A stretch of DNA of 64,000 nt from CAMLIZ01 sp040758375 (lineage in GTDB: Bacteria; Pseudomonadota; Gammaproteobacteria; Burkholderiales; Burkholderiaceae_C): positions 30,413 to 94,412 of the forward strand of contig JBFLWE010000008.1 in the NCBI GenBank assembly GCA_040758375.1. The letters are read 5' to 3'. A model generated the notes under the pieces. The model worked only from the letters and a program-made list of their open reading frames with translations. It did no database searches and was not told the origin of the DNA. How positions within the stretch are numbered: the first letter of the stretch is position 1; every line of letters starts with the position of its first letter. Of the stretch, positions 22,768 through 31,418 are shown in pieces. Both the position numbers and the translations under genes were made by a program.

Positions 22768-25248
22768 ATGCTGCTGAAGCACAGGACCCTCATCGCGATC
22801 TGGGGCATCGTCGGCGCGCTGCTGCTGGCCATCGTGCTGACCGCGGCGACGTTGCTGGTGCGCGGGCAGCAAGAGGCGCTGGCCGACGCGGAAGGCCGTG
22901 CAGCGCGCTTCATGAGCAGCGCCGAAGCCTCGCTCAACCGCACGCTGGTGGGCGTGGACGTGCTGCTGGCCGGCATGGACGAGCTGCTCGCCCCTGCCAT
23001 GCGGCCCGACCACACGCTCGACGAAGCGATGGCGGCGCAGTTGCTGCGCGGCCTGGAGCACCGCAACCTGATGGTGCGCAACGTCATCATCCTGGCCGAG
23101 GACGGCCAGGTGGTGGCGGCGGCGCAGCCCGACATCCGGCGCGTGGGCCTGCCGCTGCCGCCGGAGTTCCTGCAGGCGGTGCACAACCAGGCCGCCCCGC
23201 AGCTGGCGATCAGCCCGCCGGTGGTGAACTTCTCCACCTCCGAGCGTTCGCTGTACTTCGCACGTCCGCTGCAGCTGCCCGGTGGCTCGCGCGGGGTGGC
23301 GCTGGCCGACATGCCGGTGTCGGTGATGGCCACGATGCTGGCACCGGCGGCCGAGGTGCCTGGCCTGCAGGTGACCATGGAGCGCGACGACGGCCGGCTG
23401 CTGGCGGCCGTGCCGGCCAACGAACTGCGCATGGGCCAGGTGCTCGGCCCGCCGCTGGCCGGTTCGGTGTTGAGCGGGGCCGCGGTGCGCGCGCCGGGCC
23501 GGCTCGACCGCGAGCCGGCGATCGTGGTGGCGCGCCCGACGCTGTACCGCTCCATCGTGCTGGCCGCCAGCATCCCGCTGGCCACCGCGCTGAAAGACTG
23601 GCAGCGCGAGCGCCTGATCATCGTGGCGGTGGCCCTGACCTTCGCACTGGTGATCGCCGGCGCCGGGGCGCTGACCCAGTGGCACTTCGCCGGGCTCGAG
23701 CGCGCCAAGCTCGAGATCGCGCGCTCCAAGGCCACGCTGGACCAGGCGCTGGCCTCCATGGCCGACGGCTTCCTGCTGTGCGACGCGCAGGACCGAGTGG
23801 TCGCCTGGAACAAGCGCTACGTGGAGCTGTTTCCCTGGCTGGAGGGCGTGATCGCACCCGGCGTGCCCTTCCGCCGCCTGGCCGAGGCCGGCGCGCAGGT
23901 GCTGGTGCCCGAGGGCGACGACGCCGCCCGCAAGGCCTGGATCGACATGCGCATGGAGATCCGCAAGAAGGGCCGCGGCATGTACGAGCTCGACTGGGGC
24001 AACGGCATGGTGATGGACGCGGTGGAGCGCCCCACGCCCGACGGCGGCACCGTGAGCGTGATCCGCGACATCACCTCGGCCGAGCGCGAGCTGGCACGTG
24101 CCAAGGCCGCGGCGGAGGCGGCCAACGAATCCAAGAGCCGCTTCCTGGCGGCGATGAGCCACGAGATGCGCACGCCGCTCAACGCGGTGCTGGGCATGAA
24201 CCGGCTGATGCTGAAGACGCCGCTGACCGAGGAGCAGCGCCGCTACGCGACGATGATCCGCAGCTCGGGACAGGCGTTGCTGGAGCTGATCAACGACATC
24301 CTCGACCTGTCGAAGATCGAGGCCGGCCGCATGGAGCTGGAGTTCGTCGACTTCAGCCCCGCCACCACGGTGGACAACGTGGTTTCGCTGCTGTCGGCAC
24401 GCGCGCAGGCCAAGGGCCTGGCGCTCAACCTGCAGATCGAGCCCGGGCTGCCGCTGGCGCTGCGCGGCGACCCGACGCGGTTGCGCCAGGTGCTGCTCAA
24501 CCTGGTGGGCAATGCGGTCAAGTTCACCGAGCGCGGCAGCGTCAACGTGCAGGTCAAGCACCGCCGCCTGCCCGACGACAAGGTGGAGCTCACGATCGCC
24601 GTGCGCGACACCGGCATCGGCATCGCGCCCGAGGCGCTGCCCAAGCTGTTCGAGCGCTTCGTGCAGGCCGACAACACCACCGCACGCCGCTACGGCGGCA
24701 CCGGCCTGGGCCTGGCGATCAGCGCCGAGATCGTGGGCCTGATGGGCGGGCGCATCCACGTGCAGAGCGAGCCGGGCGTGGGCAGCACCTTCGAGGTGGT
24801 CGTGCCGCTGCCCGTGGGCGACCCTGAGAAGCTCACCGCGTTCGAACCCGGCGCCGAGACCGGCCCCGACAAGCTGCCCGGCGGCCTGCGCGTGCTGGTG
24901 GCCGAGGACAACGAGGTGAACCAGCTGCTGATCCAGGCGCTGCTGCACGACATGGGCCACCACTGCGACATCGTGCACAACGGGCGCGAGGCGGTGCAGC
25001 AGATCCAGAGCTCGCCGTACGACCTGGTGCTGATGGACATCCAGATGCCCGAGATGGACGGCGAGTCGGCCACGCGCGCCATCCGCACGCTGCCCGGCGC
25101 GGCAGCGCACGTGCCGGTGATCGCGCTCACCGCCAACGCGATGGTCGAAGACCGCGAGGCCTACCTGCGCTCAGGCATGGACGACTACGTGCTCAAGCCG
25201 GTAAACCCCAAGCAGCTGGCGGCGGCCATCGCCCGCGTGATGGGTTGA
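22768..25248 (+). CDS. Hybrid sensor histidine kinase
   Basis: An 826-residue inner-membrane kinase. TM1 (about 8-30) and TM2 (about 288-310) bracket a roughly 255-residue periplasmic sensor of the double-Cache-like type. After TM2 comes a PAS-like segment (LDQALASMADGFLLCDAQDRVVAWN). HisKA has His465 in MSHEMRTPLNAVLG. The ATPase domain shows NLVGNAVKFTERG, RDTGIGI and GGTGLGLAIS. A C-terminal receiver follows, with phospho-acceptor Asp757 in LMDIQMPEMDG and Lys in LKPVN. There is no HPt domain, so phosphate must pass to another protein. The gene follows the binding protein by 5 bp. A cytosolic response partner is not in the window. Confidence 0.95.
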   Translation: MLLKHRTLIAIWGIVGALLLAIVLTAATLLVRGQQEALADAEGRAARFMSSAEASLNRTLVGVDVLLAGMDELLAPAMRPDHTLDEAMAAQLLRGLEHRNLMVRNVIILAEDGQVVAAAQPDIRRVGLPLPPEFLQAVHNQAAPQLAISPPVVNFSTSERSLYFARPLQLPGGSRGVALADMPVSVMATMLAPAAEVPGLQVTMERDDGRLLAAVPANELRMGQVLGPPLAGSVLSGAAVRAPGRLDREPAIVVARPTLYRSIVLAASIPLATALKDWQRERLIIVAVALTFALVIAGAGALTQWHFAGLERAKLEIARSKATLDQALASMADGFLLCDAQDRVVAWNKRYVELFPWLEGVIAPGVPFRRLAEAGAQVLVPEGDDAARKAWIDMRMEIRKKGRGMYELDWGNGMVMDAVERPTPDGGTVSVIRDITSAERELARAKAAAEAANESKSRFLAAMSHEMRTPLNAVLGMNRLMLKTPLTEEQRRYATMIRSSGQALLELINDILDLSKIEAGRMELEFVDFSPATTVDNVVSLLSARAQAKGLALNLQIEPGLPLALRGDPTRLRQVLLNLVGNAVKFTERGSVNVQVKHRRLPDDKVELTIAVRDTGIGIAPEALPKLFERFVQADNTTARRYGGTGLGLAISAEIVGLMGGRIHVQSEPGVGSTFEVVVPLPVGDPEKLTAFEPGAETGPDKLPGGLRVLVAEDNEVNQLLIQALLHDMGHHCDIVHNGREAVQQIQSSPYDLVLMDIQMPEMDGESATRAIRTLPGAAAHVPVIALTANAMVEDREAYLRSGMDDYVLKPVNPKQLAAAIARVMG

Positions 25249-25250
25249 AT

Positions 25251-25889
25251 TCACGGCTCCCCCAAGGCCCCCTCCGAGCGGGGGCCTCCAGATGGATCGA
25301 CAAGGCCGGCCTGCTGGCCGGCCTGCCGGATCTCCGTCTGGATCTTCGCCCAGCCTTCGGGCCCCAGACGCTCGAGCGTCTCGATGTTGGCCTCGTAGAT
25401 GCGTTCGGCCTCGGGGAAAGCGTCCACCGCGCGGTCCACACTGCCCTCGCGCAGCAAGTGCAGCGTGGGGTACGGGCTGCGGTTGCTGGCATTGCTCACG
25501 TCGTCCGGCTCGGTGCCTTCGAACTGGTACTGCGGGTGGAAGCTCGCCACCTGCACCAGGCCCTCCAGCCCCAGGTCTTCGACCGCCTGGTCGGCCAGGT
25601 CGAGGAAGTCGTTGTAGTCGAGGAAATCCGTCAGCACGCGCGGGTGGATCAGCAGCGTGGTGTCCACCTCGGCCGCATCGGCCTTGGCCAGGTGCTCCAG
25701 CTCGGCGCACAAGGTGTTGAGCAGGTCCTCGGGGTCGGTGTCGTCGCTCACCACGTAGCGCACCTGTCCCTTCAGGTGCACCGCCTTGGCGAACGGGCAG
25801 AGGTTCAGGCCGATCACGGCCTGCTCCAGCCAGGCGCGGGTTTCGGCGATCGCCTGCTCGGGCGAGGGGAATGCGGAGGTGTCGGCCAC
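25251..25889 (-). CDS. DUF1415 protein
   Basis: A 212-residue cytoplasmic protein of the DUF1415 family. Signatures are TRAWLEQAVIGLNLCPFAKAV, the LLIHPRVLTDFLDYNDFLDL region, VQVASFHPQYQFEGT and NRSPYPTLHLLRE. The conserved Cys in NLCPFA is a feature of the family; function is unknown. GTG 25889 is used as start, but a TTG six codons upstream (25907) is also possible and no strong Shine-Dalgarno decides. The last codons (GGPRSEGALGEP) lie over an aggcccc/ggggcct hairpin at 25265-25287, so the C-terminus may serve also as a terminator. The convergent kinase gene ends 2 bp away. Confidence 0.88.
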   Translation of the reverse strand: MADTSAFPSPEQAIAETRAWLEQAVIGLNLCPFAKAVHLKGQVRYVVSDDTDPEDLLNTLCAELEHLAKADAAEVDTTLLIHPRVLTDFLDYNDFLDLADQAVEDLGLEGLVQVASFHPQYQFEGTEPDDVSNASNRSPYPTLHLLREGSVDRAVDAFPEAERIYEANIETLERLGPEGWAKIQTEIRQAGQQAGLVDPSGGPRSEGALGEP

Positions 25890-26129
25890 GGCTGCAACTC
25901 GGGACAAAACGCCAAGCCTACCCGAGTGCGTCCAGCCACCTGCCGGCAGCGTACGTATGAAGGCGGGAGGCGACGGCCGACAAGCTGTCAGCCGGATTCC
26001 TACAACGCGAATCGCGCCGGTCCGACGCCGCGCATCGGCGCGTACCGATCGCGGTGGTCCAAGGTGGCGCCTACGCTTGTATCAACGTGACAGCCCGGCT
26101 GCACAGAACGGATGGCAAGGAGTACCGAC

Positions 26130-26360
26130 ATGAACGCAATGCCCTCGACCGATGCCCCGCGCGAACGGCCCCAAGGCGGATATGTGTTGCGCTTCCAGTC
26201 GCTGTTCGAGGAAGGACGCGCCTACGCGTTTCCCTGCGACGAACAAGGCCATGTGGACCTGGACGCGCTGAGCGAGCGCGCACGCAACAACTACCTCTAC
26301 GCCCGCGCCGTCATCGGCCGCGAGGTGGCGATGCCCGCCGTGGAACGCACGGTGCACTGA
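26130..26360 (+). CDS. Small conserved-type cytoplasmic protein (76 aa)
   Basis: A 76-residue protein: after a polar leader it has GGYVLRFQSLFEEGRAYAFPCDEQG and HVDLDALSERARNNYLYARAV. AAGGAG at 26117-26122 is 7 nt from the ATG. Proteins with the same FPCD and NNYLYARAVxGRE pattern are familiar from Burkholderiales but have no known role. No signal peptide, no membrane helix. About 240 bp upstream is non-coding and shows nothing I recognise. A GC hairpin follows the stop. Confidence 0.72.
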   Translation: MNAMPSTDAPRERPQGGYVLRFQSLFEEGRAYAFPCDEQGHVDLDALSERARNNYLYARAVIGREVAMPAVERTVH

Positions 26361-26376
26361 AGCAGCCCCATCTGCG

Positions 26377-26402
26377 GCGCCCCGGGTTCTGCCGCGGGGC
26401 GC
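26377..26402. terminator. Convergent GC hairpin, possible bidirectional terminator
   Basis: Perfect 8-bp arms GCGCCCCG (26377-26384) and CGGGGCGC (26395-26402) enclose a 10-nt loop exactly between the stop codons of two convergent small genes. No T-run is present on either side, so termination efficiency is uncertain. Confidence 0.5.
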
Positions 26403-26729
26403 TCAACGCGCCAGGCGGGCGATCCACTGGCGCGCGGCCAGCTCGGCATTGAGCGCCGCCTCCAGCGGCGCGCGGCACAGCCCGGCGTGCTGGTAGTTCA
26501 AGTTCTCGTACAGTTCGGCGGCCGCCGGAAAGGCGTTGAGCAATGCCTCCAGCGCCTCGCCGGGCGCGGCTTCGTGCAATGCGTCGGCGAGGCGGCGCAC
26601 CACCGAGCGGTACTGGTCGGCCGACACCGGCTCGCGGCTGAGCTCCAGCCGCTGCAGCAGCTGCGCCAGTGCGGCCACGACGGTGAGCGAGGCGGGAATG
26701 GCAACGGGTTTCAGCGCTTTGGCGTTCAT
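26403..26729 (-). CDS. Small helical protein (108 aa), function unknown
   Basis: A 108-residue acidic-to-neutral, all-helical protein (IPASLTVVAALAQLLQRLEL, YRSVVRRLADALHEAAPGEALE, YENLNYQHAGLCRAPLE). No domain is recognised. Codon use is the same as in neighbouring genes and the frame is well supported by GC3. It is convergent with the 76-residue gene and divergent from the oxidoreductase at 26774. Confidence 0.7.
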   Translation of the reverse strand: MNAKALKPVAIPASLTVVAALAQLLQRLELSREPVSADQYRSVVRRLADALHEAAPGEALEALLNAFPAAAELYENLNYQHAGLCRAPLEAALNAELAARQWIARLAR

Positions 26730-26773
26730 GCCCGGAAACTGGGGATGCCGGCATGCCGGTTCAAGAGGGCGGG

Positions 26774-27772
26774 ATGGAAAAGCCGATTCGCTGGGGGCTG
26801 CTGGGCACGGGCGGCATCTGCCAGGCGCTGGCCGAAGCGCTGGCGCATGTGCCCGACGCGCGGCTGGTGGCCGTGGGCTCGCGCGGCCCAGAGCGCGCGG
26901 CGGCCTTCGCGGCGCGCAATGCTGCCGCCCACCCGGGCGTGCGCCCGCACGCCAGCTACCAGGCGCTGGTGGAAGACCCCGAGGTCGACGTGGTGTACAT
27001 CGGCACGCCCCATACCGACCACGCCGGCTCGGCGCTGATGGCGCTGCAGGCCGGCAAGGCGGTGCTGTGCGAGAAGCCGTTCACGCTCAACCGCGCCCAG
27101 GCCGAAGCGGTGGTGTCGCTGGCCCAGGAACGGCGCTGCTTCCTGATGGAAGCCATGTGGACGCGGTTCGTGCCCGCTGTGGCCGAGGCGAAGCGGCTGG
27201 TGGACGGCGGCGCGATCGGCGAGCCGCTGTCCCTGCGCGCCGACTTCGGCTTCGCCGCCACGGACCTGCCCGCGGAGCACCGCGCGCTCAACCCGGCACT
27301 GGGCGGTGGCAGCCTGCTCGACGTGGGCATCTACCCGCTGTCGCTGGCGAGCTTTCTGCTCGGGCCGATCGACGATGCCCAGGCCGTGGCGCGGCTGGGC
27401 CCCACCGGCGTGGACGTGCACGCCGCCTTCACGCTGCGCCATCGCGGCGGCGGCCTGAGCCAGGGCCTGAGCTCGCTGCGCGGCCGCACGCCGTGGACGG
27501 CGCAGGTGCTGGGCAGCGCCGGCTGGATCGAGTTGCACCCGCCGTTCTTCCATGCCGAGGGCCTGACGCTGGTGCGCGAAGGCGCGCCGGCGGTGGAACA
27601 GCGCCTGCCGCACACCGGCAACGGCTATGCGCACCAGGTGCTGGAGGTGCACCGCTGCCTGCGCCAGGGCCTGCCCGAAAGCCCGGTGATGCCGCTGGCG
27701 GAAAGCCTGGCGCTGATGGGCTGGCTGGACAGGATGCGCGCGCAGATCGGGCTGCGCTACCCGGGCGAGTGA
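26774..27772 (+). CDS. Gfo/Idh/MocA-type oxidoreductase
   Basis: A 332-residue NAD(P)-dependent dehydrogenase. The N-terminal Rossmann domain begins RWGLLGTGGICQALAEAL. It contains VDVVYIGTPHTDHAGSAL and the family lysine in VLCEKPFTLN (EKP motif). The C-terminal alpha/beta domain has MEAMWTRFVPAV and GGGSLLDVGIYPLSLA, the latter with the DxGxYP element of dihydrodiol/xylose dehydrogenase-like members. Substrates are sugars, inositols or trans-dihydrodiols; which one is unknown. AGAGGGCGGG precedes the ATG at 26774. It stands alone. Confidence 0.9.
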   Translation: MEKPIRWGLLGTGGICQALAEALAHVPDARLVAVGSRGPERAAAFAARNAAAHPGVRPHASYQALVEDPEVDVVYIGTPHTDHAGSALMALQAGKAVLCEKPFTLNRAQAEAVVSLAQERRCFLMEAMWTRFVPAVAEAKRLVDGGAIGEPLSLRADFGFAATDLPAEHRALNPALGGGSLLDVGIYPLSLASFLLGPIDDAQAVARLGPTGVDVHAAFTLRHRGGGLSQGLSSLRGRTPWTAQVLGSAGWIELHPPFFHAEGLTLVREGAPAVEQRLPHTGNGYAHQVLEVHRCLRQGLPESPVMPLAESLALMGWLDRMRAQIGLRYPGE

Positions 27773-27788
27773 ACCGGCAGCAGCGGCG

Positions 27789-28421
27789 TCACAGCTTGGG
27801 GATGCGCAGCGTCTTGCTGATCATCAGGCTGCCCGACAGGGCATACAGCAGCACCAGCGGGTGCAGCTGCCACGGTCCCAGCTGCCACACGCCGCCCCAC
27901 AGCTGCTCGCCCACCCGGCCCTGCCATGCCGCCAGCGCCACCAGGCCGCTGAGCAGCACGCTGGTGGGAATGGGCGTGCCCTCGAAGTACTTCACCTTGT
28001 CGCCGCCTTCGGACAGGCTCTCGGCGGTGACGTTGTAGCGCGCCAGCCGGCTCACGCCGCAGCACACGAAGTACAGCAGCACCGCTACGTCCCAGCCGCC
28101 TTGCAGCCCCGCGGCAAAGCCCAGCGTGGCCGGCGCCACGCCGAAGGAGATGACGTCGGCCAGCGAATCGAGCTCGCGCCCGAGCGCCGAGTGCTGCTGA
28201 CGCCAGCGCGCGACGCGGCCGTCGAGCACGTCGAAGGCAAAGGCCGCCGGCGCCATCGCGGCCGACCACAGCAGGTAGCGCGCGTCGGCGCCCGCGGTGG
28301 CCAGCATCGCCAGCAGCACCGCCGCCGTGCCGCAGGCCGCATTGCCCAGCGTGAGAAAGTCGGCCAGGTGGAAGCCGCGGATCATCGAGAAGTGGCGGCG
28401 CGGCTTGGCGGTGGTGGTCAT
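27789..28421 (-). CDS. pssA: CDP-diacylglycerol-serine O-phosphatidyltransferase
   Basis: A 210-residue membrane enzyme with the CDP-alcohol phosphotransferase motif DG-x2-AR-x8-G-x3-D-x3-D, visible as DGRVARW followed by GRELDSLADVISFG. About six hydrophobic segments span the membrane. The segments GFHLADFLTLGNAACG, CCGVSRLARYNV and YFEGTPIPTS are typical of type II phosphatidylserine synthase, the first step of phosphatidylethanolamine synthesis. It is 58 bp downstream of a PAP2-type phosphatase gene on the same strand, so the two phospholipid-related genes may be co-transcribed. Confidence 0.9.
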   Translation of the reverse strand: MTTTAKPRRHFSMIRGFHLADFLTLGNAACGTAAVLLAMLATAGADARYLLWSAAMAPAAFAFDVLDGRVARWRQQHSALGRELDSLADVISFGVAPATLGFAAGLQGGWDVAVLLYFVCCGVSRLARYNVTAESLSEGGDKVKYFEGTPIPTSVLLSGLVALAAWQGRVGEQLWGGVWQLGPWQLHPLVLLYALSGSLMISKTLRIPKL

Positions 28422-28479
28422 GTCGTGTCCTCGGTCAGCCTCGCATTTTTCGGCAAGCCGGATGCCAGCAGCCTGCCGG

Positions 28480-29280
28480 CTACTGCATGCGCCGCCGGTA
28501 GTGGCGCGTCAGCTCGATGCTCATGATGCACACCGCCAGCCAGGCGAAGCCGCTGGCGAATCCCGCCAGCACGTCGCTGGCGAAGTGCACGCGCAGGAAG
28601 ATGCGGCTGCAGCCCACGGTGAAGGCCACGGCGGCGGCCGCCAGCGCCGCCGGCAGGTGCCAGCGCTGCGGCAGCGTGCGCGCCAGCACGTACGCCAGCA
28701 TGCCGTAGGCCACCACCGAGCCCGAGCTGTGGCCGCTGGGAAAGCTGAAGCCGTCGGCCGTGGCCAGCGTGACATCGTGCACCGGGCGCGCGCGCTCGAA
28801 GATGAGCTTGAGCAAGGGGTTGAGCACGCCATTGCCCGCCACGGCCACCACCCAGCCCAGCGCCAGCCCGCGGCGGCCGCGCCAGACCAGCACCGCGGCC
28901 ACCACGACGCACAGCACGCTGATGGTAAGCACGTCGCCCAGCCGCGTGAGCCAGGCAAACACCTGCAGCGCGCCGCGTGGCACCGAACGCGCGATCTCGT
29001 CGGCCATCGCCTGGTCGGCCCGGCCGAGCACCACCGCGTCGCCATTGATCTCTTCGGCCACCTCGGCAAACACCGAGGCCCCCGCCACCAGCACCGCGAA
29101 ACCCAGTGCCAGGCGCGTGAACAGGAAAGCGCCTGGTGGCAGCGTGCTCGCCTGCGCGGGCACGATCCACCGGTGCAGCAGGCGCCACAGCAAGGCGCAG
29201 CCGAGCAGCAACAGCAGCAAGGCCGTGCCGAAGGCCGGCAAGGCATGCGCACCCAGCCATCGCGCCGCCGCCTCGATCAT
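28480..29280 (-). CDS. PAP2-family membrane phosphatase
   Basis: A 266-residue integral membrane protein with about six helices and the three PAP2 motifs: KLIFERARP (KX6RP), FPSGHSSG (PSGH) and SRIFLRVHFASD (SRX5HX3D). These form the active site of phosphatidic acid, undecaprenyl-pyrophosphate or lipid A phosphatases. The exact substrate is not determinable. ATG 29280 is used; a GTG eight codons upstream (29304) is an alternative and neither has a good Shine-Dalgarno. It is followed by pssA and is divergent from the aminotransferase. Confidence 0.9.
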   Translation of the reverse strand: MIEAAARWLGAHALPAFGTALLLLLLGCALLWRLLHRWIVPAQASTLPPGAFLFTRLALGFAVLVAGASVFAEVAEEINGDAVVLGRADQAMADEIARSVPRGALQVFAWLTRLGDVLTISVLCVVVAAVLVWRGRRGLALGWVVAVAGNGVLNPLLKLIFERARPVHDVTLATADGFSFPSGHSSGSVVAYGMLAYVLARTLPQRWHLPAALAAAAVAFTVGCSRIFLRVHFASDVLAGFASGFAWLAVCIMSIELTRHYRRRMQ

Positions 29281-29418
29281 CACCGCGTCGTGTTCGTGTT
29301 CCACTGCGTCGTGTGAGTTGCTGCCGCCGGGAATTCTCCGCTAGCATCGCCCCCGGCCCGCGCCATGCGGCCACGTCGCTCGGACGGTTCCGGGCGCTTA
29401 CGTGAAGGATCGCTTCCC

Positions 29419-30630
29419 ATGTCGGCTTCTCCAAGCCAGCGCCGCTTTGCGCGCATCGACCGCCTCCCCCCTTATGTGTTCAACGTCATGGCCGAGTTGC
29501 GCCTGGCCGCGCGGCGCCGCGGCGAGGACATCATCGACCTGAGCATGGGCAACCCCGACGGGGCCACGCCGCAGCACATCGTGAACAAGCTGTGCGAGGT
29601 GGCGCAGCGGCCCGACACCCACGGCTATTCGGCCAGCAAGGGCATCCCGCGGCTGCGGCGTGCGATCTCGCACTGGTACCGCGAGCGCTACGGCATCGAG
29701 ATCGACCCCGACCACGAGGCCATCGTCACCATCGGCTCCAAGGAAGGCCTGGCGCACCTGATGCTCGCCACGCTGGACCGCGGCGACACGGTGCTGGTGC
29801 CCGACCCGAGCTACCCGATCCACATCTACGGCGCGGTGATCGCGGGCGCCGACATCCGCTCGGTGCCCAACACGCCAGAGGTCGATTTCTTCGCCGAGCT
29901 GGAGCGCGCGATCAAGGGCAGCTACCCCAAGCCCAAGATGATGGTGCTGGGCTTCCCCTCCAACCCCACCGCGCAGTGCGTGGAGCTGGGCTTCTTCGAG
30001 CGCGTGATCGCGCTGGCGAAGCGCCACGACATCCTGGTGGTGCACGACCTGGCGTATGCCGACATCGTGTTCGACGGCTGGCGCGCGCCCTCGATCCTGG
30101 AAGTGCCGGGCGCGAAGGACATCGCGGTGGAGTTCTTCACGCTCAGCAAGAGCTACAACATGGCCGGCTGGCGCGTGGGCTTCATGGTGGGCAACCGCGA
30201 GCTGGTGGCCGCGCTGGCGCGCATCAAGAGCTACCACGACTACGGCACCTTCACGCCGCTGCAGGTGGCCGCGATCGCCGCGCTCGAGGGCGACCAGCAA
30301 TGCGTGAAGGACATCGCGGCGAAGTACCAGAGCCGGCGCGACGTGCTCGTGAAGGGCCTGCACGAGGCCGGCTGGCCGGTGGAAAAACCCAAGGCTTCGA
30401 TGTACATCTGGGCGCGCATCCCCGAGCCCTACCGCGAGCTCGGCTCGCTGGCGTTCGCGAAGCAGCTGCTCGCCAGGGCCAAGGTGTGCGTATCGCCGGG
30501 CATCGGCTTCGGCGACTACGGCGATGGCCACGTGCGCCTGGCGCTGATCGAGAACGAGGCCCGCATACGGCAGGCGATACGGGGCATCAAGGCGATGTTC
30601 CGGTCGGATGGGTTGGCGGCGGCTGCTTGA
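29419..30630 (+). CDS. alaC: Alanine transaminase-type class I/II aminotransferase
   Basis: A 403-residue pyridoxal-phosphate enzyme of fold type I. It shows IIDLSMGNPDGATP, THGYSASKGIPRLRRAI, PSNPTAQCVE and the PLP lysine in FTLSKSYNMAGWRVGF, then the GPIYVW-like MYIWARIPEPY. The sequence is of the AlaC/YfdZ type, which makes alanine from pyruvate and glutamate. A GAAGGA lies about 10 nt before the ATG and a CTAGCATCGCCC promoter-like element lies at 29341-29352. In many Burkholderiales alaC is followed by homoserine dehydrogenase and threonine synthase; here it is followed by a DNA-alkylation-repair-like gene. Confidence 0.9.
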   Translation: MSASPSQRRFARIDRLPPYVFNVMAELRLAARRRGEDIIDLSMGNPDGATPQHIVNKLCEVAQRPDTHGYSASKGIPRLRRAISHWYRERYGIEIDPDHEAIVTIGSKEGLAHLMLATLDRGDTVLVPDPSYPIHIYGAVIAGADIRSVPNTPEVDFFAELERAIKGSYPKPKMMVLGFPSNPTAQCVELGFFERVIALAKRHDILVVHDLAYADIVFDGWRAPSILEVPGAKDIAVEFFTLSKSYNMAGWRVGFMVGNRELVAALARIKSYHDYGTFTPLQVAAIAALEGDQQCVKDIAAKYQSRRDVLVKGLHEAGWPVEKPKASMYIWARIPEPYRELGSLAFAKQLLARAKVCVSPGIGFGDYGDGHVRLALIENEARIRQAIRGIKAMFRSDGLAAAA

Positions 30631-30697
30631 GGCATTGAGCGGCAAGGTACCGCCCGCCGCGACGCTCAATCGTTGCAGGAGAAGAGGAACCAGCGCC

Positions 30698-31357
30698 ATG
30701 GCTGACATCACCCCCATCCTCGCCCTGCTGCGCGAACACGCCGCCACACCGCGCGATCTCGAAGGCATGGCGCGCTTCGGCATGGAGATGCAAGGCCGCA
30801 TCGGCGTGCGCATCCCGGTCCTGCGGCGCCTTGCGCGCCAGATCGGCCGCGACCACGAGCGTGCGCTGGCGCTGTGGGACACCGGCATTCCCGACGCGCA
30901 GATACTGGCCGCATTCACGGCCGAGCCCAAGGCCTTCACTGCGCGGCAAATGGACGCGTGGGTGAAGACGATGCGCTCCTGGGACGTGTGCGACCAGGCC
31001 TGCAACAACGCCTTCGCCGGCTCGCCGCTGGCCTGGGACAAGGTGGACCGCTGGGCCGGCCGCCAACAGGAGTTCGTGCGCCGCGCGGCCTTTGCGCTGC
31101 TGGCGTCGCTGGCAGTGCACGACAAGGGCGCGCGTGACGAGGTGTTTCTCGCGCGCCTGCCGCTCATCGAGCAGGCCGCCGAAGACGACCGCAACTTTGT
31201 CAAAAAGGCGGTCAACTGGGCCTTGCGGCAGATCGGCAAGCGCAACGCGGCCCTGCACGGTCCGGCGCTGCAACTGGCCCAGCGGCTGCAGGCATCGGCC
31301 TCGCGCCCGGCGCGCTGGGTGGGGGCCGACGCGGCGCGCGAGCTGGCCGGCCGCTGA
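30698..31357 (+). CDS. AlkD-like DNA alkylation repair protein
   Basis: A 219-residue all-helical protein of the HEAT-like DNA alkylation repair family. Recognisable segments are FGMEMQGRIGVRIPVLRRLAR, DAWVKTMRSWDVCDQACNNAF, EFVRRAAFALLASLAVHDK and FVKKAVNWALRQIGKRN. AlkD glycosylases remove bulky alkylated purines; the Trp-Asp-Val-Cys-Asp segment is characteristic of family members, some of which lack glycosylase activity. A GAGGAA lies about 9 nt upstream of the ATG. It is downstream of alaC with a 67-bp gap. Confidence 0.9.
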   Translation: MADITPILALLREHAATPRDLEGMARFGMEMQGRIGVRIPVLRRLARQIGRDHERALALWDTGIPDAQILAAFTAEPKAFTARQMDAWVKTMRSWDVCDQACNNAFAGSPLAWDKVDRWAGRQQEFVRRAAFALLASLAVHDKGARDEVFLARLPLIEQAAEDDRNFVKKAVNWALRQIGKRNAALHGPALQLAQRLQASASRPARWVGADAARELAGR

Positions 31358-31418
31358 GCGCGCGCGCCGGCGCACGGGTGCGCCGTTTGCCAACGGGCGG
31401 GATTGGAGGTGCGGCCCG

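Noticed and set aside
24890..25248. Separate response regulator gene at the end of the kinase.
   Set aside because: The receiver is in frame with the kinase without a stop, so it is a domain of the hybrid protein.
25265..25287. Intrinsic terminator between the hybrid kinase and DUF1415 genes.
   Set aside because: The aggcccc/ggggcct stem is real but has no T-run on either strand and lies within the DUF1415 coding end, so it is noted there rather than called as a terminator.
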